64,000 bases of DNA from Dactylorhiza incarnata (GCA_033032865.1 JAWHQI010000051.1:10062001-10126000); one strand, 5' to 3'; positions 1-10,869 are shown, numbered from the stretch's first letter. Notes: generated by a model from the sequence alone, not told the origin. Numbers and translations: made by a program.

Positions 1-899
1 TTCACTCCAACTTTGAGAAATCATCTCCTTCTCTTTCTTGTAAGGCGTCCTCTTCTTCACCTCATCTTTTCCCTTGCATCGTAATTGATCCTTCATCTTC
101 TGTATATAGTCTATAGAAACATGCTCTCCTTTCTTATAATAGTAATATACAATTTCATCAGATGGATTAGAATCATATCGGATGTTCTTGGACCATATTT
201 CCTTGCTCCTTTTCTTGTACTTAGAAGGAGTGTTCTCCTTCTTTCAGGAATATAGCTTCATTGGAAGAAAGCTTATCTCCTCTTCAGAGAAAGTAGGAGT
301 TCTTCTTGACTCAGTGGCAGTCAAGTCCACTATCTTCTTGTGGAGTTGGTTTGAAAGTAGTGGTTAGTTCTTGTTCATCTTTTATTTGTCAAGTAGCAAG
401 CTTAAAGTACTGCAGCCTTACATTAATTACCTCAGGGGTGATTTCCCTGAGATTCCTAGTTTCCTTTATTTCCCAAGTGTATGGGAGATACTCCTTGATG
501 CGACTCCAAAAGAGATTATCATTTTTCTTCTCATCAGAAATCTCCCTTATATATGTTTTTAGGCCTTGATGATGGTATTATATCTCTTATGCCATTCCAC
601 CACTAGCTTATCAGTCTTCATCTTAAAGTTTTCATATTTGTTAATTAAGTCAGCCTTCTTTTCCTTCCTAGCATCCTCACTTCCATCAGCCATGGTGGTT
701 AGGGAATCCTAGATTTCTTTGGCAGATGCACAACTGATGATGGTCTGATAGAGATCATTAGATAGAGCGTTGCAAAGGATCTTCATAGCCTTTTTATTAA
801 AATACCTCATCTTCTTGTCTTCCTCAAACCATTTGTCCCTTGGCTTGGGACCTCTCCATCATCTATGATGTTGAACTTCTTTGAAACGAAGGTCCCTAT

Positions 900-1425
900 T
901 GTTCGACCGGGAGTCCGCGACCTCTCTTCTTTAGCCAAAATGACCCTTCCCATCGATCACAAATTTTAGAGACCGCCCAGATCGCCAGCCTCCGCTCCAG
1001 GATTCTCATCCAAGTCTCAGCGTTCAGGATCTTGGAGACCGCCGAGACCGGGCGGTTTGTTTCTTTTTTCTTTTTATCTGTGCTCTAGCTCTCCTTTATC
1101 CTGGTCAACCCATAATTTTTGGATCTGCTAGTTTCGGCAGCTTCCACGTCTATAAATAGGGGGTAGGGGTACCTGAAAAGGGACCTTTTGCTTTGAGGCT
1201 CCAACTTACAACCTGTGTAAGCGGTCTCGAATTCAGTCACTTTTCTACCTCTTCCCCTGGAATGTTCTATACTTTCATCTTGTAACCTCTCCCGAGATTA
1301 ATAAAACAGTTTTTCTCGTTAGAGGTCTCTCCTCTGGAATCATTCATCTCATGTAACATGCACTTCACAGTTCTCTCCATCCCTTCTCTTGTGTGAGTTT
1401 TGGCGGTATTTTTTTTGTGCCAACA
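900..1425 (+). mobile_element. Solo LTR inside the copia gag relic
   Basis: A 526-bp block starts TGTTCGACC, ends GTGCCAACA and is flanked on both sides by the identical 5-mer CCTAT (895-899 and 1426-1430), the target-site duplication expected of an LTR retrotransposon. Inside are a TATAAATA box (1151-1158) and an AATAAA signal (1300-1305) spaced as in an LTR promoter and poly(A) region, which orients it on the plus strand. Removing it with one CCTAT rejoins the gag relic. No second LTR, PBS or internal region is present, so it is a recombination-derived solo LTR. The parent family is not recognised. Confidence 0.85.
1151..1158 (+). promoter_or_regulatory. TATA box of the solo LTR
   Basis: TATAAATA followed by a G-rich stretch; the poly(A) signal AATAAA lies about 145 bp downstream at 1300-1305. 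Confidence 0.55.
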
Positions 1426-1587
1426 CCTATATGAATGGATTCATAAATCTCTTCATCAATTGAATACATATAAGGCTTAATCCTAGACTTCCCTATAGAA
1501 AATCTATCTATATTTTGCATGGCTGGTCTGGATGTGTCATCATAGTACTTTTACAAATACATTGAGAAATATTAAACCTTTTGGAGA

Positions 1588-1782
1588 TGTTGAAACCAGA
1601 TAACTGGTATCGACGTTCGAAAGGGGGATGCAGCTAGCCCTTACATGACCCAAGCTACAACCCTTGACCAGTTGCTGAGAACCGAAAACCTTATCGTTGA
1701 AGAACACTTGAGTCCAAAAACAAACCCCTTAAGCTACAGCGTGAAGGTCCCACCACACACCCGGAAGTTCAAAGAGAGCTTC
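1588..1782 (-). repeat. Left LTR of the pol-less Tat-type element, first part
   Basis: About 195 bp, closely matching 14572-14766. The match stops where the Tekay element begins at 1783; the expected continuation after GAGAGCTTC is seen only in the right copy. The rest of this LTR resumes at 10076. Confidence 0.85.
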
Positions 1783-3836
1783 TGTAACACCCCAAAAATT
1801 GTAGTCCAGCGAGGTAGGCGGAGTGGTAGCGTCGCGCTCGGAATAGGCTGAAAATTCCATAGCAGGTTCTTCGCGCACGCTCACTGGCCTCCTCCGCGCA
1901 CGACCAGTGGTTGTGCGCCTGATCGTGCATTAATTCACAAGGGTTAAAGGTCGGCTGATCGTGTAGTGCGCACGATCAGGGGATGTTGGCAGCGCACGAT
2001 CACTGACCGTGCGCCGCTGCTCGTGCGCACTATTTATTCTGCTCCGCGAAAAGTGACGGGGAAGATGATCCGGCCGTCCAAAAATGTTGGGATATGATCC
2101 AACGACTGCGATGGATGGCTGGGGGGTTTTAGGGATTGGTAGAGGAGTTAAACCCTCATAATTTCCAAGGCTTTCTCTCTTAGGTTGGAGAAAGGAGGAG
2201 GAGGCAAGGAGGAAGGAGAAGGGGAATCCGCCATTGCCGGAGCTTCGGAGCTCCGTTCGCCGATCCGAGACCGGCAACGCGTAGAGGGCGTCGAGGCGCT
2301 TCTTCTCCACCGTTTGTTTGCAAGCTGCTCATGGCTAGGAGGAGATCTCAAAAGGTAACGACATTTCTCCTCCCGATCTTTAGGATGCGTGCATGGCATC
2401 CCTTTAATTTCTGCATTTTGGCACCGGATCTGTCGAGTGAGAGGGGTCCGGGTCGCCTTGGTTCAAAAGGAACCATCGGGTTGATTGATTCCGTCCCCAA
2501 CATGATTTGCACTAGAGATCCGCTCCGTTAGCGGATTAGGCATTGTGGGTGAAGCCGGATTTATGGCCGTTGGTCCGATTAGGTGATGTTGATTTACACG
2601 CATTTTAGGGGTTTTGTTAGAAATCCGAATACGGTGAACTCGTTGTTGTGATGCCCTTGTAGCTTCGTGTGGTAACGAACTTTGGGTTTAGGATGGAGTA
2701 ATAATGTGCGGAATATGGGGCTTGTGATGCCTAGTGTTGTGCGAAGGCGCGATTGGTCTTTATGGTCGGCTGGCTATCCCGTGAAGACTGAGATTCACAT
2801 GTGGAGAGTGTCCCAGCAAGATTAGTCCCTTCGATTGTTGACTGACGAGAATGTCTGTTCTACGGATGAGTCCGTTGATGGTCGCCAGGCGAGGCAATCG
2901 GTGGAGGTTGTCCCGAGAGTAAGTCTAGGGCCTTGGGACATTTTTTTGTTAGCCAGAATTCTTAGTATCGGTCTTGTGTGTTGTTGGCGGCCCGAGCGTG
3001 TGAGCTGTTAGACAAGCCCGATTGCATGGCGAGCCAGGCGAGGTGGTTCGCAGCGAGAGCTCTTGGCCTTGGGCTACGATGCCCTTGCGGGGAAATGATG
3101 AGTACCCCTGTGTTTGTGATGTGATGATGATGTATGATGATGTGATAGATTCATACTCTTTAGGGTGCCTTGGGTGAAACCCGGGTTTGCATTCATTTTG
3201 CATTGGTAGACCCCTTTTATTTATCTGCTCAACATAGAAACGTGGATGCTGTATGTGACACTCACACCTGTTTTTATGCTGTTTCCTTTTATGTACATTT
3301 GCATATGAAGTGCTGACTTGCAGGGTGAAGTAGTTCCCCGGGGTCCGCTAGGACGGTCGGGAGGAGGGATGTTGTTACACCGTTTGTGGTCAGCCATAGC
3401 TGACCCTCGTTTACCTCTTTTTGTGATTTGGTTGCAGGGCAAGAATCGCAGGCTGGACCCAGCGCGCCGGCCAAAAAGGCCTAAGCCTCATGAAGTGTTT
3501 ACTGTTATTCTCATGCACTTCTATTATTGCATTTTTGTTGTAACCGGCTTGCATGCCGAGGTAGTTTAGGTAAAACTACTGTTTCCCCTTTTGTTGGGAT
3601 GTCTTGTCGTGTTGAATGTTTGGTGATTTGGACTGTGTTTTGTAAGGCCTTAAGGCCAATCGGACTCTTATGTATTGTGGACAATCTCTGGGGTTTTAAT
3701 GTTTGTTCCGCTGTGTTGTCTGAGTTTTGAGAATGGGTAGTCAATATCATCTTTTAATACTAAAGCTGTGGCGATTTTATGCCGTGGGGTCCCGGCCGGA
3801 CCCATGTTATATGATCATTGCAGGGGAGGTGTTACA
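1783..3836 (+). repeat. 5' LTR of Tekay copy 1
   Basis: 2054 bp, TGTAACACC...GTGTTACA, directly followed by ATT and the PBS. It carries the GCGCACGA-type inverted-repeat cluster near 1880-2030, a leader exon with ATG at 2331, and at 2876-2940 a 63-bp stretch shared with the 5S-palindrome element (see 24950-25013). Confidence 0.9.
2331..2354 (+). other. Predicted leader exon with the gag start codon inside the LTR
   Basis: ATG plus seven basic or polar codons (MARRRSQK), followed at 2355 by GTAACG, a good splice donor in phase 0. Tekay copy 2 has an ATG and an exon of exactly the same 24-nt length at 47333-47356 with the same GTAACG donor. The acceptor for copy 1 is probably the AG at 3996-3997 after a pyrimidine-rich stretch, but the gag frame there is shifted by an indel, so this copy would not give an intact Gag. 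Inference from comparing the two copies. Confidence 0.5.
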
Positions 3837-3839
3837 ATT

Positions 3840-3855
3840 TGGTATCAGAGCTAGG
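3840..3855 (+). other. Primer binding site, initiator tRNA-Met type (Tekay copy 1)
   Basis: TGGTATCAGAGCTAGG begins 3 nt after the LTR end; it is the standard initiator-Met-type PBS of plant LTR retrotransposons. Confidence 0.9.
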
Positions 3856-3997
3856 TTTGAGTATTCTTGCGAGGTCTAGTGTATTTGGATCGCGTTAGAG
3901 ATTGTCCACATAGGAGTATTGCGCGGGATCATGAGTATCCCTTTGTTCGAGTCTTGCGAATAGAGCTTGATAAGTCTTCTTCCTTGCTTATGCTAAG

Positions 3998-5124
3998 ATG
4001 TTGGCGACGATGCGGGGACGTCGAGGAGGCAAGAGGAGCCTTCGGGAAGCAGTGCGACTGCTCCGGGCCTCGTGAATGTGGGCATGTCCCCGGCTGATTT
4101 CTGTCGCATGCTAGCGGAAGCAATGGTAGCTGCCCAAGCTGGAGCGATGCCACAGGTTCCGACACCGGCGGTGCAAGTTGCGACTCCTGTTACTCCGGCG
4201 GCTATGCCGGCTACACTGGATGTCGAAGTGATGCAAGCAGAGCTAATATCGGAGAGAGCTATTCCGATGGGTGATCGATTCATGAAATACTTCTTGAGTT
4301 TCCACCCTCCTACATTCAAGGGAGTGGACACTCCAACGGATGCCGAGGATTGGCTTTCGAGGATCCAGGAGCTCTTGAAGGCAGCTGAGACCCCAGCTGA
4401 GAGGCAGTCTCACTTTGCGAGTTTCATGTTAGAGGGTGATGCGAAGTTGTGGTGGGTGAACCATAACGGTCGCTATTTTGTTGGGCGTGTTCCGTCCATG
4501 GAGGAGTTCGAGAACGCTTTCCTAAAGCGTTATATTCCGGCTTCGACAAGGTTAGCACTGCAGTGGCAGTTTCTGCATTTGGTGCAGCGGGAGAAGACAG
4601 TGGATGAATATATGCAAGAGTTCACTCGTTTGGGTCGTTATGCGGGAACGACCATGGCAGATGATGAAGAGAGGGATAATCTCTTCTATCAAGGGTTGAG
4701 AGAAAATTTAAGGCAACCACTCATAGCCTTGAAGAATGCAGGATTCAATGAATTGGTCGAAGCCGCTCGCACACTGGAGAGCGACTTGGAGCGAACCCAA
4801 CGACGAAAGGGTGTTGCGGTAAAGCAGGGAGAAGGAAAGCCTTCTCAGTCCCAGTCTCAGTGGAAGTCTGAGTGCAGCCGATGGAAGAAGAAGCCCCGTC
4901 CTAGTAGGCCTGGGGAGAGAAGTGGCGCACCTTCGGGAGATTTCCGCTCCAAAGGTCCGTTTACTTGTTACAGGTGCGGCAAGGTGGGTCAGTGCGTTCC
5001 GGTCCTAGTGTTGCAGAGAAGGGGAAGGCAGCGGAGTCAAGTGCTTCGCGGTTCCCTCCAGTGCAACCGAGAGCGTATAATCTTGGGCAGCAGGAAGTGA
5101 TACGTCAACCAGACGTGGTGACAG
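3998..5124 (+). pseudogene. Gag of Tekay copy 1 (frameshifted)
   Basis: The main open part is 4072-5100, with the capsid-type segment FLSFHPPTFKG...DAEDWL and the conserved YMQEFTRLGRYAG motif. It opens with GTG and has no ATG of its own; a stop lies upstream in frame at 3994-3996. A zinc knuckle starts CYRCGKVG at about 4968, but the reading shifts there: the 3' end of Gag (EKGKAAESSAS...) continues in the frame of 4965-5124, so the knuckle lacks its His and last Cys. A second frame change near 4025 separates the basic N-terminus from the body. Gag forms the particle and binds RNA in this family; this copy cannot. Confidence 0.85.
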
Positions 5125-5201
5125 GTACGAAAAGTTTAAGTTTTCGTTTGTTACTATAATGTAGGTTGCGGCCTTTTATGTTTATTTTTGCACGTGGTTA
5201 G
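5125..5201 (+). other. Probable intron between gag and protease (Tekay copy 1)
   Basis: 77 bp: ACAG|GTACGA donor and a T-rich tract ending GTTAG| acceptor. Removing it joins the end of Gag to the protease region in one frame (phase 1). Copy 2 has the same donor and acceptor contexts at 50197-50279, although the internal sequence has diverged. Confidence 0.65.
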
Positions 5202-8200
5202 GTTTCGTGCTGGTTTCGTGCTACCCCTCTCGAGTGTTGTTCGACACGGGGGCGTCACACTCTTTTCTTGCAGAAAGTTTTATCCGGAAGATTGGTGCTG
5301 AGTCCGTAGAGGCAGAAGTGGAGCTGAGTGTGCGTATGCCGAATGGGTCTTTCATGACCACCATGAGGAAGGGACGCATTGTGATGCAAATTGGCGATTA
5401 TGATTTCGTGTTGGTAGCAGCGATTCTGCCACTAGCCGAATTCGACGTTATCTTAGGGCGAGGCGTTTTTTGGTTTGTTGGAGACTCACTCCACAAAGTT
5501 GGCCATTGGAGAAGTTCTGGTGGTGGACGAATTTGAGGACGTTTTCCCCGAGGAGCTTCCGGGAGCACCCCCTCAGCGTGAGATCGATTTTTCGATCGAG
5601 TTGGTACCGGGTGCGAGGCCGGTGTCGCATCCTCCGTTTAGGATGGCACCGAAGGAACTGTCCGAGTTAAAGGTTCAGTTGCAGGAGTTGTTAGAGCAAG
5701 GGTACATTAGGCCCAGCTCTTCGCCGTGGAGCGCGCCGGTATTGTTTGTGAAGAAGAAAGACGGAAGTATGCGGTTATGTATCGACTAACGTGAATTGAA
5801 TAAATTGACCATTAAGAATAAGTATCCGATTCCGCGAATCGATGATTTATTCGACCAGTTAGTAGGGTCGGTGGTGTACTCCAAGTTAGACTTGAAGTCG
5901 GGATACTACCAGTTGAAGATTCGAGAAGAGGATATTGCTAAGACAGCGTTTGGGACTCGATATGGCCATTACGAGTTTTCGGTGATGCCGTTCGGACTGA
6001 CGAACGCGCCATCTGTCTTCATGGATCTGATGAACCGGGTTTTTCGACCGTTTCTAGATTCGTTCGTGGTGGTGTTTATTGATGACATTTTGGTGTACTC
6101 AAAAACAGAGGCAGAGCATGAGTCTCACTTGAGGCTGGTATTGCAGACTCTAAGGGAGAATCAGCTTTATGCTAAGTTCTCAAAATGCGAGTTTTGGATC
6201 GAGAAGGTGGCTTTCTTGGGTCACGTAATTAGTGGAGAAGGGGTGGCAGTAGATCCAGCGAAGATTGAAGCCCTTAGAGATTGGCCTGTATTGAGAACCA
6301 TGGCGGAAGTACGGAGCTTCCTTGGACTAGCCGGTTATTACAGAAGGTTCGTGGAGAACTTTTCGCGGATGGCATTGCCCCTCACCACTCTCACTCGCAA
6401 GGACCAAAGGTTTGTATGGACACCGGAGTGTGCCCGTGCATTTGAGAATTTGAAGGAAAGGTTGATGTCTGCTCCAATCCTTAGTCTTCCTAGTGGGACG
6501 GAAGGATTTCAGATCTTTAGCGACGCATCAGGTTGCGGGTTGGGTTGCGTGCTGGAGCAGCACGACAAGGTGATAGCGTATGGGTCAAGGCAGTTAAAGA
6601 CTCATGAGAGGAATTATCCCGTCCACGATCTGGAGTTGGCGGCGGTAATTTTTGCGCTAAAATTGTGGCGGCACTATGTTTATGGTGCGAAAGTGGAGAT
6701 CTTCACGGATCACAAAAGCCTGAGGTATCTCCTGGACCAGAAGGATTTAAATATGCGCCAGCGTAGGTGGGTCGAGTTCTTTGGGGACTACGACGTGGAG
6801 ATTTAGTATACGCCGGGTAAAGCCAACGTGGTGGCGGATGCCTTGAGTAGGAAGTACTCCGGGCAAGGTAATTGGATGGAGGCGCATAACGAGTGTTTGA
6901 TTCGAGACTTGGAGTCTCTTGACATTTCTTGTGTAGCTAGAGGTGAGTCTAGCGTAGCTCGTTTGAACTGGATTGAAATGCAGTGTGACATAACGGATCG
7001 AATCCGAGAGGCGACGAGCGCAGATGAAGAGTGACAACAGTGGGCGTTGGAGGCTCAACAAAGCGAAGGCACGACTTTGGAAATGGTTGGTGGGATTCTG
7101 AAGAGAGACGGAAGGATCTGTATTCTGCGCTTTGGCAAGCTTCGCGAGGAGTTGATGTTTGAGGCTCACTTTACGAAGTACTCCGTTCATCCAGGAAGTA
7201 CAAAGATGTACGTGGATATGAAGAAATCTTTTTGGTGGCCTGGGATGAAGCAGGATGTAGCCGAGTACGTGAGCCGATGTCAGACTTGTGCCTTGGTGAA
7301 GGCTGAGTGCCAAAGGCCCGGTGGGTTCTTGAAGCCTCTCCCTATTCCCGAATGGAAGTTCGATGACATCTCCATGGATTTTGTACATGGTTTGCCTCGA
7401 TCGCAGCAGGGTAATGATGCGATTTGGGTGATAGTGGATCGCCTGACCAAGGTGGCTCACTTCATTCCGAATCAGAAGGGCGATAGCATGGAGAAGCTTG
7501 TGGAGCTCTATGTTCAAAACATTGTGTGGTTGCACGGGATTCCGAAGAGCATCGTTAGTGATCACGATGGGCGTTTCACTTCGAAGGACTGGAGGCTAGT
7601 ACAGAAGAGCTTAGGCACAAAGCTCAAGTTTAGTACCGCGTTCCATCCGCAGACCGATGGTCAGACAGAGGGAACGAACCGTACGATGGAGGACATGTTG
7701 AGAATGTGTGCTCTCGACTTTGGTAAAGGTTGGGAAGACCACCTCTTCATGGTGGAGTTTGCCTATAACAATAGCTTCCAGGCGAGTATCAAAATGGCGC
7801 CCTATGAAGCTTTGTATGGAAGGAAGTGTCGAACGCCGATGTCTTGGGCGGAGGTGGGAGACACTAAGCTGTTGGGGAAGCAAGTGGTGGAAGATTCTTG
7901 CGAGATTGTGTGGACGGTTCAGGAGCGCATGAAGGTTGCTCAGGATCGACAAGCGAAGTATTTCAACGCGCGCCACAGAAATGTGGAGTTTGCAGTGGGC
8001 GACATGGTCTACCTGAAGATCAAGCCGTTCAAGGGTGTTTCGCGGGTGCGGCGACTCAAGAAGTTGAGTCCGCGGTATCTTGGTCCGTTCGAGGTTACGG
8101 AACGTATAGGCGAAGCAGCCTATCGTTTGGCGTTATCCGCAGAGCTGAGTGGATTACATGATGTCTTCCACTTCTCTGTGTTGAGGAAAGCCCTGGTGGA

Positions 8201-8441
8201 GCCGAGCGTCGTAGTCGAAGCGGCGACGGTGCCGGTGATGGAGGATTTGGGGACGAGGGTTGGTCCGGTTGGCGTGGAGGATTCGGAAGTCCGGCAGTTG
8301 CGCAACAAGGAAGTCAAACTTGTAAAGGTGCGATGGGACAACTGCGGGCGAGACAAATTCTCTTGGGAGCGTGAGCAAGCGATGCGGGAGGATTTCCCTG
8401 AACTTTTTGCTCCAGGTATGCTTTATGAATTTCCTGTTTAA
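5202..8441 (+). pseudogene. Pol of Tekay copy 1: protease, RT, RNase H, integrase with chromodomain-like tail
   Basis: Protease: FDTGASHSF at about 5230. Relative to copy 2, 161 nt are missing after 5458, which removes the protease-RT spacer and changes frame. RT runs from about 5538 with [10 protein letters not shown] as catalytic motif. RNase H shows FSDAS, ELAAV and TDHKSL. Integrase (7047-8441) has the HHCC region (CQTCALVKAECQ), catalytic Asp residues in SMDFVHG and SDHDGRF, and Glu in GQTEG. A chromodomain-like end (VKVRWDNCGRDKFSWERE) lies at about 8325. Single-base stops lie at 5787-5789 (where a Tyr is conserved in copy 2), 6804-6806 and 7032-7034. The domain order is typical of chromoviruses. 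Not functional as it stands. Confidence 0.9.
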
Positions 8442-8467
8442 ATTCTGAAATTTCGAGGACGAAATTC

Positions 8468-8485
8468 TTTTAAGGGGGGTGGAGT
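8468..8485 (+). other. Polypurine tract of Tekay copy 1
   Basis: TTTTAAGGGGGGTGGAGT directly before the 3' LTR start TGTAACACC at 8486; copy 2 has the matching tract at 53712-53729. Confidence 0.8.
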
Positions 8486-9313
8486 TGTAACACCCCAAAA
8501 ATCGTAGTCCAGCGAGGTAGGCGGAGTGGTAGCGTCGCGCTCGGAATAGGCTGAAAATTCCATAGCAGGTTCTTCGCGCACGCTCACTGGCCTCCTTCGC
8601 GCACGACCAGTGGTCGTGCGCCTGATCATGCGTTAATTCACAAGGGTTGAAGGTCGGCTGATCGTGTAGTGCGCACGATCAGGGTATGTTGGCCGTGCAC
8701 GATCACTGACCGTGCGCCGCTGCTCGTGCGCACTGTTTATTCGGCTCCACGAAAAGTGACGGGGAAGATGATCCGACCGTCCAAAAATGTTGGGATTTGA
8801 TCCAACGGCTGCGATGGATGGCTGGGGGTTTTAGGGATTGGTAGAGGAGTTAAACCCTCATAATTTCCAAGGCTTTCTCTCTCTTAGGTTGGAGAAAGAA
8901 GGAGGAGGCAAGGAGGAAGGAGAAGGGGAATCCGCCATTGCCGGAGCTTCGGAGCTCCGTTCGTCGATCCGAGACCGGCAACGCGTAGAGGGCGTCGAGG
9001 CGCTTCTTCTCCACCGTTTGTTTGCAAGCTTCTCATGGCTAGGAGGAGATCTCAAAAGGTAACAACATTTCTCCTCCCGGTCTTTAGAATGCGTGCATGG
9101 CATCCCTTTAATTTTTGCATTTTGGCACCGGATCCGTCGAGTGAGAGGGGTCCGGGTCGCCTTGGTTCAAAAGGAACCATCGGGTTGATTGAGTCCGTCC
9201 CCGACATGATTTGCACTAGAGATCCGCTCCGTTAGCGGATTAGGCATTGTGGGTGAAGCCGGATTTGTGGTCGTTGGTCCGATTCGGTGATGTTGATTTA
9301 CGCCGCCATCACC
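8486..9313 (+). repeat. 3' LTR of Tekay copy 1, truncated
   Basis: Colinear with 1783 to about 2601 of the 5' LTR, including the GCGCACGA inverted repeats and a leader ATG at 9035. It ends in GATTTAC, after which the sequence is rearranged. Confidence 0.9.
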
Positions 9314-9377
9314 GCTACAAGGGCATCACAACGACGAGTTCGCTGTATTCAGATTTCTAACAAAACCCCTAAAATGC
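9314..9377 (-). repeat. Inverted 64-bp piece of the Tekay LTR
   Basis: The reverse complement of this stretch matches 2602-2665 of the 5' LTR (both contain TAGGGGTTTTGTTAGAAATC). It sits where the same stretch should be in direct orientation, so the LTR piece was flipped in place. A 17-bp string at its left junction (CGCCATCACCGCTACAA) is the reverse complement of 9926-9942 in the adjoining Reina LTR. Confidence 0.8.
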
Positions 9378-10075
9378 GCGTCGTGGAGGAAACTCCAACA
9401 CAAAAGCGATTTGAGGGGGGCAAGAGGGGGTAATGGTTTATGGGGGAGGAGAGAGGAAAGGTGGTGGAGGAATAGTGGAGGAAGAAGATGGGCGGCCTTT
9501 CCTAGAGGGGGAAGGGGTGGCCGACGGCTTGAGAGGGAGAGAGACTGAGGGGGGTCGGCCTTGGCCGAACTTGGAGAGGGGGAGGAAGATAAGGGGGCGG
9601 CCAAGTGAGAGGGAGAGAGAAATTCAAGATGGAAGAATTAGGGTTTCAATTTTTATTTCATTCCTCGTTAATCCAAATCCTCCAAAACATAGCCTTATAT
9701 AGGCTTTACAATCACAGCGGCTAAACGCAGTCCAAATTAAAACAATAAAACAAACATGACAAGTTCTAATAAATAAAATAAAGCATGACAATTTTAATTA
9801 ATAATTATAAGGATACTTATTAATTAAAATATTCTTATTTTAAAAAAGCATGATAATATTAATTAATAATTATAATTAAATTATTATAATTATTAATTAA
9901 TGTTTTTGTGTCGCGGATGGAGGTTGTAGCGGTGATGGCGTCCGTCATTAATATCGTCGCGGTGATGGCGGCGTAAGTTTTGGTTGGAGAGGTGTCGTCC
10001 TCTGCAAGCGCGCCGGTAGCATTCGTAAGCACCCAGTTACGAACATCTTCTTGTTGAGGGTCGTCGTCTCCATCA
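9378..10075 (-). repeat. Reina-type LTR fragment
   Basis: Homologous to the LTR at 60110-60627: the same AG-rich leader, a TATATA promoter region on the minus strand (CTTATATAGGC at about 9690), AT-rich TTAATTAATAATTATA blocks, and the same 3' edge CTCCATCA at 10075 (minus-strand LTR start TGATGGAG). Its left part was lost at the rearranged junction near 9378. On the right it abuts GCCTGGGCACC of the Tat-type LTR, as in the intact context at 14785. Confidence 0.75.
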
Positions 10076-10129
10076 GCCTGGGCACCTTGGAGGGCACTAA
10101 GGACCACCTCTCCGTCACCTTCACTGACA

Positions 10130-10165
<36 letters not shown>

Positions 10166-10316
10166 CGGAGTCCAACCCTTCCCAAGGTGCCCATGGGGGT
10201 CAATTTATAGACTTCCCAAAATTTGGTTGCGGATAGCAAAGATTCTGCTATCCGCAGCTCAACTACGGACCTGAACGACCAAAACAAGATTGGGGCGAGT
10301 GGAGGTTGAGACGACC

Positions 10317-10352
<36 letters not shown>

Positions 10353-10729
10353 TTGTCGGGGGTCGGGAGAGTGGACCGGAAGGTCTACTGCCTAGGCTGC
10401 GCGGGTGGACTACTCGGTCCACCCCCTTAGGGGCGAGTGGACCCATGGTCCACTCGCCGGAGTGCTCGGGGCGAGTGGTCAACAGGTCCACTCTCCCCCC
10501 TCCCTGGGCGAGTGGACCAGGGGTCCACTCGCCCTGCCTTGTGCGAGTTGACCACTAGGTCCACTCGCCCAGATGAGGAAGTGGGCCTTCAATCCACTTC
10601 CTCCCCCCTGGGACTTCTTTTTTGGTCTCGACTGTCTCTAACAAGTCGATCTTCTGCGTCACAGACACTCTCTCTATCACAACCTCATCCGTGTCGGCTC
10701 ATACCTACTCGAAAAATATGAGGGTTGTA
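10076..10729 (-). repeat. Left LTR of the pol-less Tat-type element, second part
   Basis: Matches 14785-15193 plus 39424-39593. It includes the CTATCCGCAG/TGCGGATAGC inverted motifs, several direct repeats of the type GCGAGTGGACC...GGTCCACTCG, a 36-nt G run (10130-10165) and a 34-nt C run (10319-10352). In the right LTR these homopolymers are only 18 and about 10 nt. Ends GGGTTGTA. Confidence 0.85.
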
Positions 10730-10750
10730 AACAATCCCCACTCTTTTTGA
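10730..10750 (-). other. Polypurine tract of the pol-less Tat-type element
   Basis: On the minus strand a purine-rich AAAAAGAGTGGGGATTG lies directly before the LTR start (TACAACCC). Confidence 0.55.
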
Positions 10751-10869
10751 GCTTGTCTGCAGCTCGGAAAGAAAGTCCAACCCACCTATTTGATGAGTAG
10801 GTGGGGCTTTAGAATAATCCATGAGGGACCCTGCCAACGGATTACTCTTGCCGGGCTTTTTAGCTGAAC

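Larger units (their letters stand above)
1..1587 (-). pseudogene. Copia gag relic, oldest layer of the nest (interrupted by a solo LTR)
   Basis: Read on the minus strand, about 780-590 and neighbouring stretches give a UBN2-type copia Gag: segments such as RYFNKKAMKILCNALS followed by a DSLTTMADGSEDA-like stretch. These correspond to the Gag of the better-preserved Sirevirus at 36652-37864. Stops and frame changes are frequent, so it is dead. The reading is cut at 900-1425 by a solo LTR and at 1587 by the Tat-type element; the N-terminus continues at 39631-39594 on the far side of that insertion. Pol, if it survives, would lie left of the window. What I see is the family-like peptide; the assignment to copia rests on that peptide and on the PBS and LTR at 39655-40500. 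Confidence 0.75.
1783..9377 (+). mobile_element. Tekay-type chromovirus copy 1 (3' LTR truncated)
   Basis: Order on the plus strand: 5' LTR 1783-3836, PBS 3840-3855, gag 4072-5100, protease, RT, RNase H, integrase with a chromodomain-like tail (to 8441), polypurine tract 8468-8485, then a 3' LTR that matches the 5' LTR only up to 9313. The next 64 bp are an inverted LTR piece, and the last roughly 1.17 kb of LTR is gone. LTR ends are TGTAAC/GTTACA. No second GCTTC target duplication is found because the right flank was lost in the rearrangement. LTR differences by eye are a few percent, mostly transitions. Domain order and the C-terminal motif place it in the Tekay/Del clade. Confidence 0.9.

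Noticed and set aside
2842..2849. Hammerhead-ribozyme core (CTGACGAG)
   Set aside because: No matching GAAA segment and no stems of the right layout nearby.
6747..7565. Long minus-strand ORF opposite Tekay integrase
   Set aside because: Shadow of the plus-strand pol frame; composition follows the coding strand.
9859..10491. Gly/Pro-rich ORFs across the G and C runs
   Set aside because: They are translations of homopolymer runs inside an LTR.
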